Below, in pieces: positions 24,020-32,929 of a DNA stretch of 44,473 bases (the first letter of the stretch is position 1; each line of letters starts with the position of its first letter). This stretch comes from Actinomycetes bacterium (GTDB taxonomy: Bacteria; Actinomycetota; Acidimicrobiia; Acidimicrobiales; JAJZXF01). The notes under the pieces are model-generated. The model made no database searches, was not told the DNA's origin, and saw nothing but the letters and a program-made list of their open reading frames with translations. The translations under genes were made by a program, and so were the position numbers. The stretch spans positions 1 through 44,473 of the forward strand of contig JAJYWA010000008.1 of assembly GCA_021791755.1 (NCBI GenBank), read 5' to 3'.

Positions 24020-24943
24020 ATGCACCACGTCGAGGTGAAACGGCGCATGGCCGAGGCGGACATAGCAGAGGTGTCTGATCTGCTGAGCGCAGCATGCGCG
24101 AACGACGGCCATCGGCCGCTCGGCGAGCACAAGTGGCTCGATCTCGCCGAGGGAGGGCGTGCGGGATTTGCGGGCTTCGTCGCGCGGGACCTGAGCCGGG
24201 GTAGCGCACTCGTCGGGTACGCGCAGCTGAGCCGTGGTAGCTCGAGCTGGGCCATCGAGCGCGTTGTCCATCCGAGCGCGCGTTCGGATGACGGTGCAGT
24301 CGCGATTGACCTGGTAAAGGCTGCGTTGAGAGAGGTGGCCGCCCAAGGTGGTGGTCATGTTCACCTTTGGGTCCCGAAGCCGGACCACGGCGACGACGAG
24401 GTGGCCCGGCAGGCAGGCCTCGTGCCAGGCCGCGCCCTGTACCAGATGCGAGTGAAGTTGCCGGCGCCGGCCGGATCTCCGTCGATCATCACACGTGCGT
24501 TCGAGCCCGGCAGGGATGAGGAGCGATGGCTCGATGTGAACAATCGGGCGTTTGCGGCTCACCCCGAGCAGGGAGACTGGAGCCTCGAGACACTTCGTCG
24601 GCGGGAGGCAGAGCCCTGGTTCGACCCTGAAGGGTTTCTCGTCTTCGAGGACAAAGGGTTGTTGATTGGATCATGCTGGACGAAGGTGCATGACGACGGG
24701 GCGGAGCCCATCGGGGAGATCTACGTCATCTCGGTAGACGGGCGTTACCAGGGGAAGGGGATTGGACACCAACTTCTGCTCGCTGGTCTGGAAATACTGG
24801 CCAAGAGAGGGCTCGGGACCGCGATGCTTTACGTGGACTCGACGAATGCTCCCGCTATGTCTCTCTACCGTGCAGTGGGCTTTACTATCGATCACGTGGA
24901 CCGGGCCTACGTAGGAGACGTGTTGCCCGATGACGCCTCCTAG
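24020..24943 (+). CDS. mshD: Mycothiol synthase (tandem GNAT acetyltransferase)
   Basis: The 307-residue protein acetylates Cys-GlcN-Ins in the last step of mycothiol synthesis in the cytosol. It has two GNAT domains. The C-terminal one carries the acetyl-CoA loop GRYQGKGIGHQLL and the MshD signatures VNNRAFAAHPEQGDW, EAEPWFDPEGF and YVDSTNAPAMSLYRAVGF. The N-terminal domain begins DGHRPLGEHK, as in the family. The length is close to the mycobacterial enzyme. The ATG at 24020 fits a leaderless start; an ATG at 24047 with GAGGTG 10 nt upstream is possible. Mycothiol is a thiol of actinobacteria, which supports the taxonomic placement. Confidence 0.93.
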   Translation: MHHVEVKRRMAEADIAEVSDLLSAACANDGHRPLGEHKWLDLAEGGRAGFAGFVARDLSRGSALVGYAQLSRGSSSWAIERVVHPSARSDDGAVAIDLVKAALREVAAQGGGHVHLWVPKPDHGDDEVARQAGLVPGRALYQMRVKLPAPAGSPSIITRAFEPGRDEERWLDVNNRAFAAHPEQGDWSLETLRRREAEPWFDPEGFLVFEDKGLLIGSCWTKVHDDGAEPIGEIYVISVDGRYQGKGIGHQLLLAGLEILAKRGLGTAMLYVDSTNAPAMSLYRAVGFTIDHVDRAYVGDVLPDDAS

Positions 24944-24983
24944 AGGCCCCAAGGCGCCGTAGCCGACGGTTGAACGCTGCGGT

Positions 24984-25814
24984 CTAGAGAGTCCCCGATG
25001 CGCCGACTGCGGAGCCGATGCCGAAGGCAAAGGCGGCAGCCGCGGCGGAGAGCAGGAGCTGGCGGATGGCGGACCAGATCCAAGACCTTCCGGTGAACGC
25101 CGACAGAGCGGCTCCGACGGTGAGCGCAGAGATGACGCCTAGCGCAAGCGACGCCGCTATAGCGGGAGCTCCGGATGTCACGAGCCAGGGCAACAGGGGC
25201 ACCACGGCGCCAACGGCGAAGGACCCGAAGGATGACAGGGCCGCCTGCAGAGGGGACCCGAGCCTCTTGGGATCGATTCCGAGCTCTTCTCTCGCGTGAG
25301 TTTCTAGAGCCATTTCGGGGTCCCGCATCATCTGAGCCGCAAGATCGTGAGCGAGGACCGGATCCATGCCGCGGCTTTCGTAGATGTGGGCGAGCTCCCT
25401 CCTTTCGCCTTCCGGCCGGCGGCGGATCTCGTTGCGCTCCAGCTCCAGCTCCCTCTCGTACAGCTCGGACTGGGCTCGCATGGAAACGTACTCCCCAATC
25501 GCCATGGAGAACGCCCCGCCGACAAGCGCTACGAGGCCGACGAGCGGGACGACGCCAGCCTGCGGCCGTGCGCCAACCATTCCGAGGATCAGCGTCACGT
25601 TGGTGACGAGGCCGTCGCTGACGCCAAAGACAGCAGCTCTCGCCCCGCCTCCGTGAATGTCGCGGTGGTGATGGTCGGGGCCTCCCCGATCACGATCGCC
25701 CCGGGCGCTAGACCGGCCCGTGCGGAGCACGCGCAGGCCAGGCAGGCCCCGGCGCTGAGGAGCGGTGATATCCGTGCCGCGACCGGTGCTCGGCAGCCGT
25801 TCGACGTCGTTCAT
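24984..25814 (-). CDS. VIT1/CCC1 family iron or manganese transporter
   Basis: The 276-residue membrane protein has the family signature AAVFGVSDGLVTNVTLILGM in helix 1, a second helix with AFSMAIGEYVSM, a Glu-rich cytosolic metal-binding loop (about 120-175) and three C-terminal helices. The first roughly 60 residues are unusual: rich in Arg, Gly, Asp and His (for example GGPDHHHRDIHGGG), possibly an extra metal-binding tail. It would move ferrous iron or manganese out of the cytosol. The ATG at 25814 has TAACCT 6 nt upstream and no Shine-Dalgarno. It converges with mshD. Confidence 0.88.
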   Translation of the reverse strand: MNDVERLPSTGRGTDITAPQRRGLPGLRVLRTGRSSARGDRDRGGPDHHHRDIHGGGARAAVFGVSDGLVTNVTLILGMVGARPQAGVVPLVGLVALVGGAFSMAIGEYVSMRAQSELYERELELERNEIRRRPEGERRELAHIYESRGMDPVLAHDLAAQMMRDPEMALETHAREELGIDPKRLGSPLQAALSSFGSFAVGAVVPLLPWLVTSGAPAIAASLALGVISALTVGAALSAFTGRSWIWSAIRQLLLSAAAAAFAFGIGSAVGASGTL

Positions 25815-25820
25815 GACACC

Positions 25821-25826
25821 AGGTTA
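25821..25826 (-). promoter_or_regulatory. -10 box for the leaderless VIT1-type gene
   Basis: TAACCT on the minus strand, 6 nt before the ATG at 25814. Confidence 0.5.
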
Positions 25827-25965
25827 GCCACTGTGACAGGCTGCTCGTGGCCGTTGTAGCAACGCCAGACGCAGTGAAGTGAGCGACATGTGTCATTCGT
25901 CTCATTCGTCTCGGACAGAGGTGGTATTGCTTGCCTCGGATCGGCTGGCATGCCTCCTCGGTTGA

Positions 25966-25971
25966 TAGTCT
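25966..25971 (+). promoter_or_regulatory. -10 box for the leaderless guanylyltransferase gene
   Basis: TAGTCT, 6 nt before the ATG at 25978, with no Shine-Dalgarno. The 163-bp divergent region 25815-25977 also holds a small tandem TCATTCGTC repeat near 25893-25910. Confidence 0.5.
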
Positions 25972-25977
25972 CGGGTC

Positions 25978-28464
25978 ATGAAGGTCGTGATCATGGCGGG
26001 TGGCGAGGGTACGCGCCTCAGACCACTCACGGCGAACCAGCCCAAGCCGATGCTCACCATTGCGAACCGTCCGATGATGGAGCACATCGTCGACCTGGTG
26101 AAGATGCACGGGTTCACGGACATCGTTGTCACGCTCGCGTTCATGGCGAACGCGATCCGCAACTACTTCGGAGATGGCTCGGAGCTTGGCGTCAAGGTGA
26201 CGTACTCGGCCGAGGAGAAGCCGCTTGGAACCGCGGGATCGGTGCTAAATGCGCGTGATCATCTCGACGAGCGCTTTCTCGTCATCTCGGGCGACGTACT
26301 TACCGATATCGACCTGAGCGCGCTGGTTGCTTTTCATGAGGCCAGAGGCGCCCTGGCGACGATCGCTCTGAAGTCGGTCGAGAGCCCGCTCGAGTTCGGC
26401 ATCGTGATAGCCCGGGAGGACGGATCAATCGAGCGCTTCCTCGAGAAGCCGTCCTGGGGCGAGGTCTTCAGCGACACGGTCAACACCGGCATCTACGTCC
26501 TGGAGCCGGAGGTTCTCGACTTCATCGAGCCGGGAGCGTCGGTGGACTTCGCCGGTGACGTGTTCCCGCAGTTGCTTCGATCTGGAGAGTCGATCTTCGC
26601 GTATGTGGCCGACGGGTACTGGGAGGACGTGGGCACCGTGGAGGCTTACCTGAGGGCGCATCGCGACGTTCTCAATCAAAAGGTCAGGATCAATGTCCCA
26701 GGCTTTGCGCTGCGTGCGGGCATCTGGCTTGGCGAGGGAGCGGAGCTGCACCCGACGGCCCGGATCGATGGCCCTGCGCTGATCGGTGACAACGCGTCTG
26801 TTGGGCAGGACGCGCATCTGTCCGAGTACAGCATCGTCGGGACGAACGTGAAGATCGGCCCCGACGCCTTCTTGGAGCGCTCCATCGTTCACGAGGGCGC
26901 CTATCTTGGAGCTGGGGTCCGGCTGAGGAGCGCGGTCGTCGGAAGATCGTCAACACTCAGGCAGGGCTCGCGGTGTGAGGAAGGGGTGGTCCTTGGCGAG
27001 GAGTGCGTTGTCGGGGCCCATGCGGTCGTGAAGACAGGGGTGAAGATCTATCCCTTCAAGACGGTGGACTCCGGAGCGATCGTCAATTCGTCGATCGTCT
27101 GGGAGTCCCGGGGCGCACGGAGCCTTTTTGGCCGCGTTGGCGTTGCGGGGCTGGCGAACGTCGACATCACCCCGGAGCTCGCGGTGCGCCTGTCGATGGC
27201 GTATGCGAGCACGCTCGGAAAGGGCGTGGCCGTCACCATGTCCCGAGATACCTCCAAGGCAGCTCGGGTTCTCAAGAGAGCAGTGATGGTGGGGTGCAAC
27301 GCAGTTGGTGTAGATGTCGAGGATCTGGAGGTCGCTACCGTGCCCGTGACTCGCCACCAAGTGCGTACAGGGCGTAGCCAGGGCGGGATCACCGTTAGAT
27401 TGTCGGCCGACGACCCCGACTCCGTCTTGCTGCGTTTTCTCGACGCTCAGGGTTTGGACATGGACCAGGCGTCCCAGAGGCGGGTGGAGCGGCTTTACAA
27501 CAGAGAGGACTTCCGCCGGAGCAGGGCGGCTGACATCGGCGATATCGGGTTTCCTTCGAGGGCTCTCGAGTCGTACACGGCCGATCTGATCGAGGCAGTC
27601 GACCTTGATGCGGTCCGGAGCGCTCGTCTCAAGGTAGTGCTGGACTACGCTTTTGGCGCGGCAAGCTTCGTGATGCCGAACGTGCTGGCCAAGTTGGAGG
27701 CGGAGGTGCTGGCGCTGAACCCGTACGCAACGACGGCTCGGGCTATGGGGTTCGATCGAGCAAGCCGCGCGAGCCAGGTGAGCGAGCTCGTACGGGCATC
27801 GGGCGCTCATCTTGGAGTGGTGATCGATCCGGATGGTGAGCAACTCACGATCGTAGACGACGTTGGCCGGGTCCTTAGCGACGATGAAGCCCTGCTGCTC
27901 TTCGTCCACCTCGCGACACGGGTCAAACCATCGTCGCTCATTGCGTTACCTGTTTCGGCAAGCCTGCGCGCGGAGGAGATCTGCGATGTGAGCGGCGCGA
28001 AGATCGTCTGGACCAAGATGTCGATGGCAGGTTTGATCGATGATGCCGGCAGGGAGGGCGTAGATGTCGCCTGCAGCCAGTCTGGATGTTTTGCATTTCC
28101 GGCGTTCATCCCGGCAGTGGACGCGGTGGCCGCCTTCGTCCATCTCGTGGCTTGGATGGCGCGGACGAGCTCGAGCTTGTCGAAGATCGCGACCAGCCTC
28201 CCTCGTGTTCATATCGCCCGCCAGAGCGTACCCACGCCGTGGGAGCAGAAGGGCGCTGTCATGCGGTCCATGATGGAGAGCGCGCCAGCGTCCGGATTGG
28301 TCTTGGTGGATGGCGTGAAGATAGTTGACGATGACGGCTGGACGCTGGTCGCGCCTGATCCAGAAGAACCGCTCACCCACATCTGGGCGGAGAGCCAGAG
28401 CGAGGTCGACGCCAAAGCACGAGCCCACGAGTGCACGGTGCGCATCCGCCAGGTGCTGCACTAG
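25978..28464 (+). CDS. Mannose-1-phosphate guanylyltransferase fused to a degenerate phosphomannomutase domain
   Basis: The 828-residue protein starts with a nucleotidyltransferase domain (about 1-235; [13 protein letters not shown], then [15 protein letters not shown]), making GDP-mannose or a related sugar nucleotide for glycans. A left-handed beta-helix of hexapeptide repeats (about 250-370) follows, then a phosphohexomutase-like region (about 380-828). The mutase part keeps the fold outline but not the chemistry. The phosphoserine loop TASHNP is RLSADDP around Ser476, and the metal loop DGDxDR is DPDGEQ at 617-622. The sugar loop GGE-x-SGH is CSQSGC. It is thus probably regulatory or structural. 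The start is leaderless-type. Confidence 0.87.
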   Translation: MKVVIMAGGEGTRLRPLTANQPKPMLTIANRPMMEHIVDLVKMHGFTDIVVTLAFMANAIRNYFGDGSELGVKVTYSAEEKPLGTAGSVLNARDHLDERFLVISGDVLTDIDLSALVAFHEARGALATIALKSVESPLEFGIVIAREDGSIERFLEKPSWGEVFSDTVNTGIYVLEPEVLDFIEPGASVDFAGDVFPQLLRSGESIFAYVADGYWEDVGTVEAYLRAHRDVLNQKVRINVPGFALRAGIWLGEGAELHPTARIDGPALIGDNASVGQDAHLSEYSIVGTNVKIGPDAFLERSIVHEGAYLGAGVRLRSAVVGRSSTLRQGSRCEEGVVLGEECVVGAHAVVKTGVKIYPFKTVDSGAIVNSSIVWESRGARSLFGRVGVAGLANVDITPELAVRLSMAYASTLGKGVAVTMSRDTSKAARVLKRAVMVGCNAVGVDVEDLEVATVPVTRHQVRTGRSQGGITVRLSADDPDSVLLRFLDAQGLDMDQASQRRVERLYNREDFRRSRAADIGDIGFPSRALESYTADLIEAVDLDAVRSARLKVVLDYAFGAASFVMPNVLAKLEAEVLALNPYATTARAMGFDRASRASQVSELVRASGAHLGVVIDPDGEQLTIVDDVGRVLSDDEALLLFVHLATRVKPSSLIALPVSASLRAEEICDVSGAKIVWTKMSMAGLIDDAGREGVDVACSQSGCFAFPAFIPAVDAVAAFVHLVAWMARTSSSLSKIATSLPRVHIARQSVPTPWEQKGAVMRSMMESAPASGLVLVDGVKIVDDDGWTLVAPDPEEPLTHIWAESQSEVDAKARAHECTVRIRQVLH

Positions 28465-28479
28465 AGCCTGGCGCTGCAT

Positions 28480-28485
28480 TATGGT
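28480..28485 (+). promoter_or_regulatory. -10 box for leaderless gcvH
   Basis: TATGGT, 7 nt before the ATG at 28493. This favours 28493 over the in-frame ATG at 28481, which overlaps the box. Confidence 0.5.
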
Positions 28486-28492
28486 TCATCTA

Positions 28493-28882
28493 ATGGATGT
28501 TCCCGTCGAGCTCAAGTACTCAGAAGACCACGAGTGGGCACTGCCGGAAGGCGGTCGAGCGAAGGTCGGAATTACGGACTTCGCACAGGATGCGTTGGGT
28601 GACGTGGTGTTCGTACGACTGCCAGAGGTTGGAAGCGTCGTCAATACCGGTGATGTTCTAGGCGAGGTCGAGTCCACGAAGTCTGTCTCGGATCTTTACG
28701 CACCCGTTGCTGGCACTGTTGTCGAGGTCAACACCGACCTCGCCGACTCGCCAGAGCAGGTTAACGAGGATCCTTACGGTGAGGGTTGGATCTGCGTGAT
28801 CGAGATGGACGCGCCGGGCGTAGAAGGCGGGGAGACGAGGCTGATGGATGCGGCATCCTACAGGGCTTTTGTAGCGCGTTGA
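28493..28882 (+). CDS. gcvH: Glycine cleavage system H protein
   Basis: The 129-residue lipoyl carrier shuttles the methylamine group between the P and T proteins of glycine cleavage. The lipoyl-lysine site is [15 protein letters not shown], and the family start [14 protein letters not shown] and end are intact. The length is exactly typical. No other glycine cleavage genes are nearby. Instead it heads the gcvH-garA-merR-DUF151 nuclease series conserved in actinobacteria (Rv1826-Rv1829 in Mycobacterium tuberculosis). Confidence 0.95.
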   Translation: MDVPVELKYSEDHEWALPEGGRAKVGITDFAQDALGDVVFVRLPEVGSVVNTGDVLGEVESTKSVSDLYAPVAGTVVEVNTDLADSPEQVNEDPYGEGWICVIEMDAPGVEGGETRLMDAASYRAFVAR

Positions 28883-28995
28883 GGGCCGCTTCACGGTCGT
28901 GTCGAGACGCTCGATGCGACGGGCGTGGGCGCCTGTGGCAACGACGTCATTGGGTGGCGTGGACCGCGCATCAGCACCGGCGCGCTGAAACCGGC

Positions 28996-29001
28996 TACCG
29001 T
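28996..29001 (+). promoter_or_regulatory. -10 box for the leaderless garA-like gene
   Basis: TACCGT, 7 nt before the GTG at 29009. It supports that start over longer in-frame alternatives. Confidence 0.5.
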
Positions 29002-29008
29002 AGGTTGT

Positions 29009-29482
29009 GTGTTCTGCAATAACTGTGGTCACAGGAACCCGCCAGAAGCCAACTTCTGCTCCTCGTGCGGCTCGGTGCTCTCGGCCGCACCGAGCGAGAC
29101 GACGGTTACGTTCATGCCGGCAGATGTCTTGGGAGAAGCTGGCGACGAGGAGCTGAGTGTCACCCTGCCCGAGATGCCATCCGGCGGCGGCATCCTCGTT
29201 GTGCGTCGCGGACCGAACGCGGGTACGAAGTTCCTGCTGGAGAAGGACATGACAACGATTGGCAGGCATCCTGACAGTGACATCTTCCTAGACGACATCA
29301 CCGTGTCGCGCAGGCATGCGGCGATCAGTCGTGAAGGAGGGGCCTACCGTGTCCGTGACGTGGGGTCGTTGAACGGCACCTACCTCAACCGTGAACGTAT
29401 TGAAGAGGTGACGATGGCAAGTGGGGACGTGCTGCAGATCGGCAAGTTCAAGCTGGTCTACCTCTCGGCCCCAGAGGAGTGA
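29009..29482 (+). CDS. garA: GarA/OdhI-like FHA protein with an N-terminal zinc ribbon
   Basis: The 157-residue protein has a zinc ribbon (Cys3, Cys6, Cys17, Cys20; CNNCGHRNPPEANFCSSCG), a linker with Glu30-Thr31-Thr32 and an FHA domain (about 62-150; IGRHPDSDIFLDD, SRRH, GSLNGTYLN). In mycobacterial GarA and corynebacterial OdhI an ETT motif in the same place is phosphorylated by Ser/Thr kinases. That switches binding to 2-oxoglutarate dehydrogenase and glutamate dehydrogenase. Position between gcvH and a MerR gene confirms orthology. The zinc ribbon is an addition to the mycobacterial form. The kinase at 9706-11499 is a possible regulator. The GTG start is preceded by a -10 box, not a Shine-Dalgarno. 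Confidence 0.85.
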   Translation: MFCNNCGHRNPPEANFCSSCGSVLSAAPSETTVTFMPADVLGEAGDEELSVTLPEMPSGGGILVVRRGPNAGTKFLLEKDMTTIGRHPDSDIFLDDITVSRRHAAISREGGAYRVRDVGSLNGTYLNRERIEEVTMASGDVLQIGKFKLVYLSAPEE

Positions 29483-29491
29483 CGTTCGCAC

Positions 29492-30832
29492 GTGCCGGTG
29501 AGGAGCTACCTTTCGATCGGTGATGTGCTGGAGTTGCTTCGAGGCGAGTTCAGCGATATTACGATCTCGAAGATTCGGTTCCTGGAGAGCCAGGGACTCG
29601 TGAACCCGGAGCGTACGCCAGCGGGCTACAGGAAGTTCTACGACGCGGACGTGGCGCGCCTGCGTTGGGTGCTCCGCCAGCAGAGAGAGCACTTCCTCCC
29701 GCTCAAGGTCATCAAGGATCGCATGGAACGCGAGTGGGGTGCGGTTGGTCACGCTGAGCCCGAGGGATCACGGGGTGTGGTGGAGCCTCCCCAGGAGGAG
29801 CTGTGGGGTCCGGAGGATGACCCGATCGTCGATCTGGGCGCTGCCGGTGTGGCGGTCACCGAGCGGTCCTCGAGCCGCGGCGGGCCAGGACCCGTTGACG
29901 GGCTCGCGCAAGCGCCTCAGGCGCGGCCTGAGCTTCTCGACAGCGGCCCGGATGGGGCTCTTGCCGGTCGCCGCGGTGGCGACACGGGCGGCTTCCAGGG
30001 TGTGTCCGCTGAGGACGAGGAATCCGCCCCCGCTGGCAAGGCGTCGATTGGAGCTCCTGATAGCGGTTCCGACATCGATGTCGGCGACGGCTCGGGGAGG
30101 AGCCCGCAGGGGTTGTCCTCAAGCGAAGAGGCGCCCGCGACCGCTGGCGGGTACCCGCCCGCGTGTCCTTCCTCAGCGAACCCGCCAGCAGGCCCTTTGC
30201 CAGCAGGCCCGTCCACAGCGGGCTCTTCCGGAACGGTCCGATCCGCAACGGCTTCTCCCGTCGAGGACCCGTTCCCAGGGGGGTCGGGTCCTCGTGATCG
30301 AGGGCGGCGGGGGCGTGCTCCCCAGCGCTCGAGCAGGGCGCGCCCGGCGGGCGCAGGCGGAGGTAGGTGGCCAGACGATGAGCTCGCTGATGAAGGTGGT
30401 GGCGCTGGTCTGGTGCATCATGTCGCTGAGATGAGTGGTGTCAGCCTGACGCTGGCTGAGCTGGCCCGGTCCTCTGGCCTTGCGCCTGAGATGGTTAGCG
30501 AGCTGGAGAGCTATGGACTTCTTTCCGGTGTGGTTGTCGCCGGTACCACCTACTACGACGAGGAGGCGCTTACGGTCGCCCGGCTGTCGGCAGCCTTCAG
30601 GCGGTTCGGCCTCGAAGCGAGACACCTGCGTGTTTACAAGAACGCGGCGGACAGGGAAGCGGGGCTCCTGCTTCAGTTGATCACCCCGCTGCTCATGCAG
30701 AGGAACCCCGACTCACGCCAGCGCGCTCTCGATTCACTTGCAGAGCTGTCGCGCCTCGGCCATGAGATGCACTCTGCTCTCATGCGTGCCGCGCTCTCGC
30801 CGGATCTGAGGGGCGTCCGTCTTCGAGGTTGA
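29492..30832 (+). CDS. MerR-family regulator with a long low-complexity insert (Rv1828-like)
   Basis: The 446-residue protein has an N-terminal MerR winged helix (about 4-78; YLSIGDVLELLRGEF, IRFLESQGLVNPERTPAGYR). A roughly 220-residue Pro/Gly/Ser/Ala/Arg-rich stretch (about 85-305) of low complexity follows, then a C-terminal helical domain (about 310-446; LTLAELARSSGLAPEMVSEL) with a second helix-turn-helix-like segment. Mycobacterial Rv1828 in the same gene position is about 250 residues, so the insert is the main difference. The GTG at 29492 starts 9 nt after the garA stop with GAGGAG about 12 nt upstream. Targets are unknown. Confidence 0.85.
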   Translation: MPVRSYLSIGDVLELLRGEFSDITISKIRFLESQGLVNPERTPAGYRKFYDADVARLRWVLRQQREHFLPLKVIKDRMEREWGAVGHAEPEGSRGVVEPPQEELWGPEDDPIVDLGAAGVAVTERSSSRGGPGPVDGLAQAPQARPELLDSGPDGALAGRRGGDTGGFQGVSAEDEESAPAGKASIGAPDSGSDIDVGDGSGRSPQGLSSSEEAPATAGGYPPACPSSANPPAGPLPAGPSTAGSSGTVRSATASPVEDPFPGGSGPRDRGRRGRAPQRSSRARPAGAGGGRWPDDELADEGGGAGLVHHVAEMSGVSLTLAELARSSGLAPEMVSELESYGLLSGVVVAGTTYYDEEALTVARLSAAFRRFGLEARHLRVYKNAADREAGLLLQLITPLLMQRNPDSRQRALDSLAELSRLGHEMHSALMRAALSPDLRGVRLRG

Positions 30833-30924
30833 TTGTGGACGATGAGGTTGCAGGATCACAGCGGGCCGGCGAGCCCGTAGGCTCAGTGTCGGCGAGCGCG
30901 CCTCGCTATGCCACGTGGGTGAGA

Positions 30925-30930
30925 TAAGTT
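30925..30930 (+). promoter_or_regulatory. -10 box for the leaderless DUF151 gene
   Basis: TAAGTT, 6 nt before the ATG at 30937. The preceding 90 bp contain a small GAGCC/GGCTC hairpin (30871-30884) and no gene. Confidence 0.45.
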
Positions 30931-30936
30931 GCGGTG

Positions 30937-31443
30937 ATGGTTGAAGTTCGGTTGAGCGCCGTACGTGTGGACCTCCAGTCGAACACGCCGGTCTTGTTGC
31001 TGCAGGAGACAGGGGGAACGGGTCGGACCTTGCCAATATTTGTCGGCGCCCCCGAAGCCACCGCGATTGCCTTTGCCCTCCAGGGGGTAGAGCCACCTCG
31101 TCCGATGACGCACGACCTCATGCGCGACATCGTCATTGCGCTTGGCGCCACCGTGCAAAGGGTGGTTATCACCGAGCTGAGGTCAGCGACGTACTTCGCT
31201 GAGGTGAGCTTGGAGCGAGCGAGTGAGCGGGTGACCGTGTCGAGTCGCCCCTCCGACGCGGTGGCGCTCGCGGTCAGGGTCGGCTGTGGGATCTATGTTG
31301 CGGACGACCTCATGGACGAGGAGGCTATCGTGCTCGAGATCTACGATGACGAGGCCGATGCGATGAACCCAGATGAGCTCGTGGGCCAGTTCCGGAAGTT
31401 CCTGGAAGACCTGAAGCCGGAGGACTTTGGCCGCGGGAGCTGA
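30937..31443 (+). CDS. DUF151 bifunctional nuclease family protein
   Basis: The 168-residue protein matches the BFN/DUF151 family (VRVDLQSNTPVLLLQE, LPIFVGAPEATAIAFALQG, RPMTHDLM, SRPSDAVALAVR). Family members are small soluble proteins with reported nuclease activity. Its place after the MerR gene matches Rv1829 in mycobacteria. A GTG directly before the ATG is an alternative start. The downstream membrane protein gene follows almost without a gap. Confidence 0.9.
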   Translation: MVEVRLSAVRVDLQSNTPVLLLQETGGTGRTLPIFVGAPEATAIAFALQGVEPPRPMTHDLMRDIVIALGATVQRVVITELRSATYFAEVSLERASERVTVSSRPSDAVALAVRVGCGIYVADDLMDEEAIVLEIYDDEADAMNPDELVGQFRKFLEDLKPEDFGRGS

Positions 31444-31447
31444 CGGA

Positions 31448-32929
31448 GTGGTCGCGTGGCTCCGCCGCGGGGTCTCCGACGTGGCGGGCGACGTCGTGAT
31501 CTACGCGTGCTCCGCGGTCTTTGCCGTGGTCACGGTCATCGTCTCCAAGTACGCGGACTACCGGGACTGGGGGATGATCGCTGGTGGAGCCTACGGAACG
31601 GCGTCGCTCGTGTCACTCGCGATATACCTGCATGGTCGCGCGCGGCGTCGGACTGGAGGTATCTCGGGCGCTTCATGGGGCCACGACGTCGTGCGGTGGA
31701 GAGCAGTTGTCTTCGTTCTTGCGCTTCTCGGGGCGCTGGCCCTGCCGCTGGCGTTGGAGGTGGCGTGGACCGCTACCGGTGCTCCAGGACGCCATGCTCA
31801 GCCAGAGGTCTCGGTCGTCGAGAAGGCCGCCTACCGTTTGACCCGGGGCGAAGACCCGTACCGGGTGTCCCTGCCCGTCCCGGCGGCATGTCCGAAGTGC
31901 GCCAGGGGCGCATCAAGTGGTCGTCGTTTCCCGGCCGTGGGTCAGGTCCGCACGACTTCCCGGAGTGGCGCCGCTGCATCCGGCAGCCGCGGATCTGCGC
32001 TGGGGTCCGGCTCGTACAAGAAGATCTTTCCCTACTTGCCGGGGATGATGAGCTTCGGCCTTCTTTCGAGTGTGCACGGGATCGGCGGCGCCGGTGACGC
32101 GCGTATAGGCTTTGGCCTCCTCACCCTGATCGTCGTTGCGGCAGGTCTTGCCTTCTGGAGGCGTTGGCGCGAGGCGGAGTGGCGGGCGCTGCAGGTGATG
32201 ACCGTGCTTCCAACGGCTGCGCTGGCTCTTACGACGGGAGGTGACGACATCCCGGTGCTCGCGCTGATGCTTCTCGGCGCGATCCTGCTGGCGCGCCGCC
32301 GGCCGGTGTGGGCGGGTTGCGCTCTCGCGGCAGCGGCGTCGCTCAAGCTGACCGCGTGGCCGCTGGCCGTGCTGGCCATCTTCATAGCGGTAGACACAAA
32401 GGGACGGCGGGCCAGTGGAAGGATCGCGGCCGTGATGGCTGGCATCCTTGCGCCGGTCGTGCTGTCTGGCGTCGCACAGGGCCCGATAGCGTTCGTAGAC
32501 GACGTGGTCCGGTTCCCCCTTGGCTTGGCCGGCATAGCGACGCCGGCAGCCAGCCCGCTCCCGGGCCACCTGATCGTCTCTGCAGCGCCGGACTGGAAGC
32601 ACGTCTTCATGCTGGCGTTCGTTTTCGTCGGCGCGGCAGGCTTCGCTGTGCTGGTGCGCCGGCGCCCACCTCGATCCGTCGCCGACGTGACGAGGTTGCT
32701 TGGCTGGCTGTCGCTGTTCGCGATCGCCTTTGCCCCTGCGACGAGGTTTGGCTACCTGATCTATCCGGTGAACTTCTTTGTCTGGTCATGGATGCTGAGC
32801 GATGGAACGACGAAAGCCTCCGAGCGCAGCGCTGCCGGGCTCGCGCCGGAAGACTTGGCTGTGTCACATGGCGACGTGCAGCTCGAAGAGGTTGAGAAGG
32901 AGCTCGGTGCAGCTCGCGGATCGCACTGA
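31448..32929 (+). CDS. Polytopic membrane protein, GT87/DUF2029-like glycosyltransferase
   Basis: The 493-residue protein has about ten hydrophobic helices, an extracytoplasmic loop after helix 3 with EDPYR (position typical of polyprenyl-phosphate-mannose-dependent GT-C enzymes), and later KLTAWPLAVLAIF and RFGYLIYPVNF segments. These features fit the GT87 mannosyltransferase family, but the acidic catalytic motif is not certain. A loop of about 50 residues (160-215) rich in Ser, Gly and Arg is atypical. The GTG at 31448 has GGGAG 8 nt upstream and lies 4 nt after the previous stop. Its last 66 nt overlap the convergent gene at 32864-33688. Confidence 0.65.
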   Translation: MVAWLRRGVSDVAGDVVIYACSAVFAVVTVIVSKYADYRDWGMIAGGAYGTASLVSLAIYLHGRARRRTGGISGASWGHDVVRWRAVVFVLALLGALALPLALEVAWTATGAPGRHAQPEVSVVEKAAYRLTRGEDPYRVSLPVPAACPKCARGASSGRRFPAVGQVRTTSRSGAAASGSRGSALGSGSYKKIFPYLPGMMSFGLLSSVHGIGGAGDARIGFGLLTLIVVAAGLAFWRRWREAEWRALQVMTVLPTAALALTTGGDDIPVLALMLLGAILLARRRPVWAGCALAAAASLKLTAWPLAVLAIFIAVDTKGRRASGRIAAVMAGILAPVVLSGVAQGPIAFVDDVVRFPLGLAGIATPAASPLPGHLIVSAAPDWKHVFMLAFVFVGAAGFAVLVRRRPPRSVADVTRLLGWLSLFAIAFAPATRFGYLIYPVNFFVWSWMLSDGTTKASERSAAGLAPEDLAVSHGDVQLEEVEKELGAARGSH

